The position numbers and the translations under genes are program-made. Positions 61,529 through 64,000 of a DNA stretch of 64,000 nucleotides are shown in pieces. Below the pieces are notes generated by a model, which saw only the letters and a list, made by a program, of their open reading frames with translations, was not told the origin of the DNA and did not search any database. Every line of letters starts with the position of its first letter. The first letter of the stretch is position 1. Source of the stretch: Nautilus pompilius (lineage: Eukaryota > Mollusca > Cephalopoda > Nautilida > Nautilidae); NCBI GenBank assembly GCA_018389105.1, contig JACATO010000308.1, positions 1,983,001-2,047,000 on the forward strand, given 5' to 3'.

Positions 61529-63378
61529 TCAAATATCGTTATCGATTTCCATGGTTTCTGGTTCTGGGTTATGAAAAAATGATGTAATTTTCCCTTGTTT
61601 AAGTTGAGATATTCGCATGCGTGCAGCTTCGTCCCTCCATTGCCGTTGTAAGTTGATATAATGGGGGTCCATGCCTCTCTGCGTCATCCATTTCATCATA
61701 ACTTCTGCTGCTCGGAATGCCTCTTGTGGTTTCACATCATCGTTATCGTCATCATCATCGTCGTCGTCGTCATCTTCGCTCACCTGAAAGATAAGAGTGT
61801 GTAATTAACTGATTTTATCACAATTATTTTACTAATTCTGTTTCAAATATGTAAATATTGTACGTACATGATTGAATGATATTAAATAAACGCACCTGGT
61901 AAACTTTGTTTGCCTCTGTTACAATCTCCTCATCTGTCAGCCACTGGTGGCCAGGGTCGCCGGCATCCTCGTTAATCCAAGTATCAGGGTCTGCCCATCC
62001 CTCCTCCTCAGGTTCGTATCCCAGCTCTCCGAACATTATATTAAAAATGTTCCTGTCTTCCACCTCTTCAGTATCAACCTGTTCTTGCTCATGCATGGCT
62101 TGTTCTTCGTCGTCAAATATGTTGCCCAACACTTTCCTCCAAGATCTTGACAAATTTTCTTCAGTCGCATTTGCCCATGCATTGGCGATCCAATACACAG
62201 TCTTTTATGGTCACGGACTTCACTCTGTCTGGGATCGGAGTATCGTCTGGGGCACCCAAGATATGTCTCAAAAGATGCTTCTTGTACCGCCTCTTGAGAG
62301 GTTCCAACACACCTTGATCCATCGGCTGGATTACAGAAGTAGTATTGGCAGGCAAAAAAACAACATGTATGGCTCCGTCCTCCGTTATCAATTCATCTTC
62401 AGATGGATGAGCAGGGGCATTGTCTAACAGTAAGATGATCTTACATGGCACATTGTTTTCACGACAGTACTTTCTTACAATGGGGACAAAATAATCAAAA
62501 AACCATTTCTTGAAAATATAGGCATCCATCCATGCATTCACCTGCAAAAAATAGTGCACTGGTAGGTCATTGAGGTTGTCATTTTTAAAGCAACGAGATC
62601 TCTTTGGCTTATGTACGAAAGTCAATGGGATCTTGCATTTGCCACTGGCGTTAGCATAGCCCATCAACGTAACGCGATCCTTAGATGTTTTAAAGTTCTT
62701 GGCAGAGTTTTCCCCATGCAGGACAAGTGTTCTGGATGGCATTAGTTTCCACCATAAACCGGTCTCGTCAGCATTGAAAAGTTGGTCACGGGTAAGCCCT
62801 TCATCTGTGATTATCTTCCTCAGCTTTTCTTGAAATGGCAAAACTGCTGTTAAATCAGCTGAAAGGGATTCACTTTGTAAGTTCATAGCTTTTATACCAT
62901 GTTGTGTTTTGAAACACTTCAGCCATCCCGTACTTGCTTGAAATTTCTCATGGGTCTCAGGATACAATTCTTTTGCGTATAATTTTGCTTTTTCCATCAG
63001 AATCGGTCCACTTATTGAAGCTCCCTTTGATCGTTGTTGAACCATCCATTTATAGCATGCTATATCTACCTTTTCATATTTTGGCGTTGATATGTAAGAC
63101 TTTTTTACATAATTTCCTGGAGCATCTGACGTTTCAACTTTTTTTTGTATTACATCCCGCTTATTCCAGATTGTAGAAACCGTTGATTTTGGCAGGCCAA
63201 ACTGAAGGGCTACTGCTGCGAGAGATTTCGTTTTCCTTGCCTCGATCACTTTAAGTTTTAGGTCTATACCGATACTAGTTCGCTTTCTAGGGGTTTTCGG
63301 CATCGTGACACGGACAGTGAAATTATTTTGCTGAATAAGCGAATGAATAGGCGGGTTCATATAAGATTTTACGAACAA
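61529..63378 (-). CDS. pogo/Tigger transposase (one frame break, one intron)
   Basis: A DNA transposase that cuts and pastes its own element at TA sites in the nucleus. From the frame's ATG at about 63303 (MPKTPRKRTSIGIDLKLKVI) it has a CENP-B-like helix-turn-helix (SLAAVALQFGLPKSTVSTIW). A second HTH domain follows (GASISGPILMEKAKLYAKEL, STGWLKCFKTQHGIK). The DDE domain then shows Asp residues in FNADETGLWWK, LLLDNAPAH and IQPMDQGVLEPLKRRYKK, the DDD triad typical of Tigger. The frame shifts near 62200, after VTIKDCV; the next frame resumes YWIANAWANATEENLSRSWR. A small intron (about 61784-61892; CAG|gtgcgt ... tttcag) leads in phase to an acidic stretch (SEDDDDDDD). The C-terminus carries QGKITSFF, a consensus PCNA-binding PIP box. 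Upstream open codons back to 63378 extend into the 5' part and are probably untranslated. Confidence 0.93.
61784..61892 (-). other. intron in the Tigger transposase
   Basis: Read on the - strand, AAAGTTTACCAG is followed by gtgcgt, and tcttatctttcag precedes GTGAGCGAAGATGAC. Joining them keeps the frame (KVYQ then VSEDDD). Without splicing, the upstream frame runs into intron sequence (VRLFNIIQ) and stops. The 109-base length is reasonable for a metazoan intron. Confidence 0.75.
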
Positions 63379-63663
63379 AACATCATGAGTTCGCTATTCA
63401 CGTTAATTGCAAAACCGTTCACATAAAAACTCGGAGTATGCAAATGATGTTTACCGATGCGTGACAAGCGTCATGTTTCAAATCGTCGAAGCGCACGCAC
63501 GAGCAGCTAGGCTAGCAGTAAACAATCGAGTGAGTGAATGGGTATGTATATCTGATTTATTGACCTTTAATTCATTCGTTGATGACGTCATTGATTTCAT
63601 AAGTCATTACGTAAAATTGACAATTCGCAAAATTGACGTTCGTAAAATGGACGTTTTACTGTA

Positions 63664-64000
63664 TGTATTCTCATCAGCTAACTTTTATTTTTGACACAGC
63701 TATCTTTTTAAAGAAAAAAAAAACTATTTCAATAAATGCATTGATAGAAGAAAACTCATTACAAACTCGGAAGGATCTATTGGGTCTGGTGTCACCTGGG
63801 AACCTTCCTACGTTTGCGATTAGGTTAGGGGAGGGTAGAGAGCAGGAAAGGGTAAGCTAGTAGAAACGAGTATGATGGCAATCAATGCTGGCAAGTTTTC
63901 TAAGTTACTAGTTTAAGTCTGTGCTCTAGGACTAATCTACCATCCAATTATGAGAAGATTGTTTTTTTTTTTTAAAATTCTAAAACAAACAACAACAACA
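63664..64000. other. right edge of the window
   Basis: AT-rich flank with A/T runs and a CAACAACAACA run at the end. No supported feature. Confidence 0.6.

Larger units (their letters stand above)
61228..63661 (-). mobile_element. pogo/Tigger transposon, nearly complete
   Basis: The element is 2434 bases, flanked by TA (61226-61227 and 63662-63663). The inverted ends are identical over about 21 bases (CAGTAAAACGTCCATTTTACG), and weaker sub-terminal similarity continues inward (TTCGCAAATTG against TTTGCGAATTG). The - strand encodes a Tigger-type transposase in two exons. The long open frame and matching ends indicate a young copy. One frame break in the transposase (near 62200) means it is probably not active as assembled. 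Confidence 0.95.

Overview
The window is AT-rich, intron-rich animal DNA. It shows GT..AG introns, AATAAA poly(A) signals, many poly-T and di/trinucleotide runs, and hAT and pogo/Tigger DNA transposons. Nothing in it is bacterial or viral. The gene order, the divergent but colinear proteins and the repeat content suggest an invertebrate. A lophotrochozoan such as a mollusc is my guess, but the sequence alone does not prove it.

Layout. (1) 44-4457, + strand: the last five coding exons of an SLC4-family bicarbonate transporter, with the rest of the gene upstream of the window. A 309-bp tandem duplication lies in its last intron and a 129-bp duplication lies just past its poly(A) signal. (2) 5052-9850: gene-poor DNA with a long foldback element and a fragment of a dispersed repeat. 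(3) 9850-11310: a CpG-containing, locally GC-rich stretch with a 60-bp minisatellite (4 copies) and several good splice donors. This is the likely promoter/5'UTR zone of the next gene. (4) 12215-47601, + strand: a complete set of 16 coding exons for CWC22 (nucampholin), the spliceosomal protein that brings eIF4A3 to pre-mRNA. The exons join in phase to 1335 codons from the first in-frame ATG. The MIF4G and MA3 domains are well conserved. The N-terminus carries about 500 residues of Arg-Asp/Arg-Glu repeats, which makes the protein much longer than human CWC22 (about 908 aa, from memory). (5) CWC22 introns hold four hAT-family insertions, three of them bounded by 8-bp target duplications, and two short pogo/Tigger-type elements. 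(6) 47602-57900: gene-poor DNA with a CpG-rich patch at 51.9-52.4 kb, a CA/TG palindrome and a second copy of the dispersed repeat. (7) 57925-59913, + strand: a tentative two-exon gene for a 75-residue protein I cannot name. (8) 60334-60743: five 82-bp tandem repeats. (9) 61228-63661: a nearly whole pogo/Tigger transposon on the - strand, with terminal inverted repeats, TA flanks, a CENP-B-like DNA-binding half, a DDD catalytic half, a small intron and a C-terminal PCNA-binding (PIP-box) motif. It has one frame break.

The two host genes (ion transport and splicing) have no evident functional link. They are ordinary neighbours transcribed in the same direction. I found no clearly new multi-gene system. 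The most notable items are the expanded CWC22 N-terminus, the spliced PIP-box-bearing pogo/Tigger element, the unassigned two-exon gene and the several tandem or foldback repeats.
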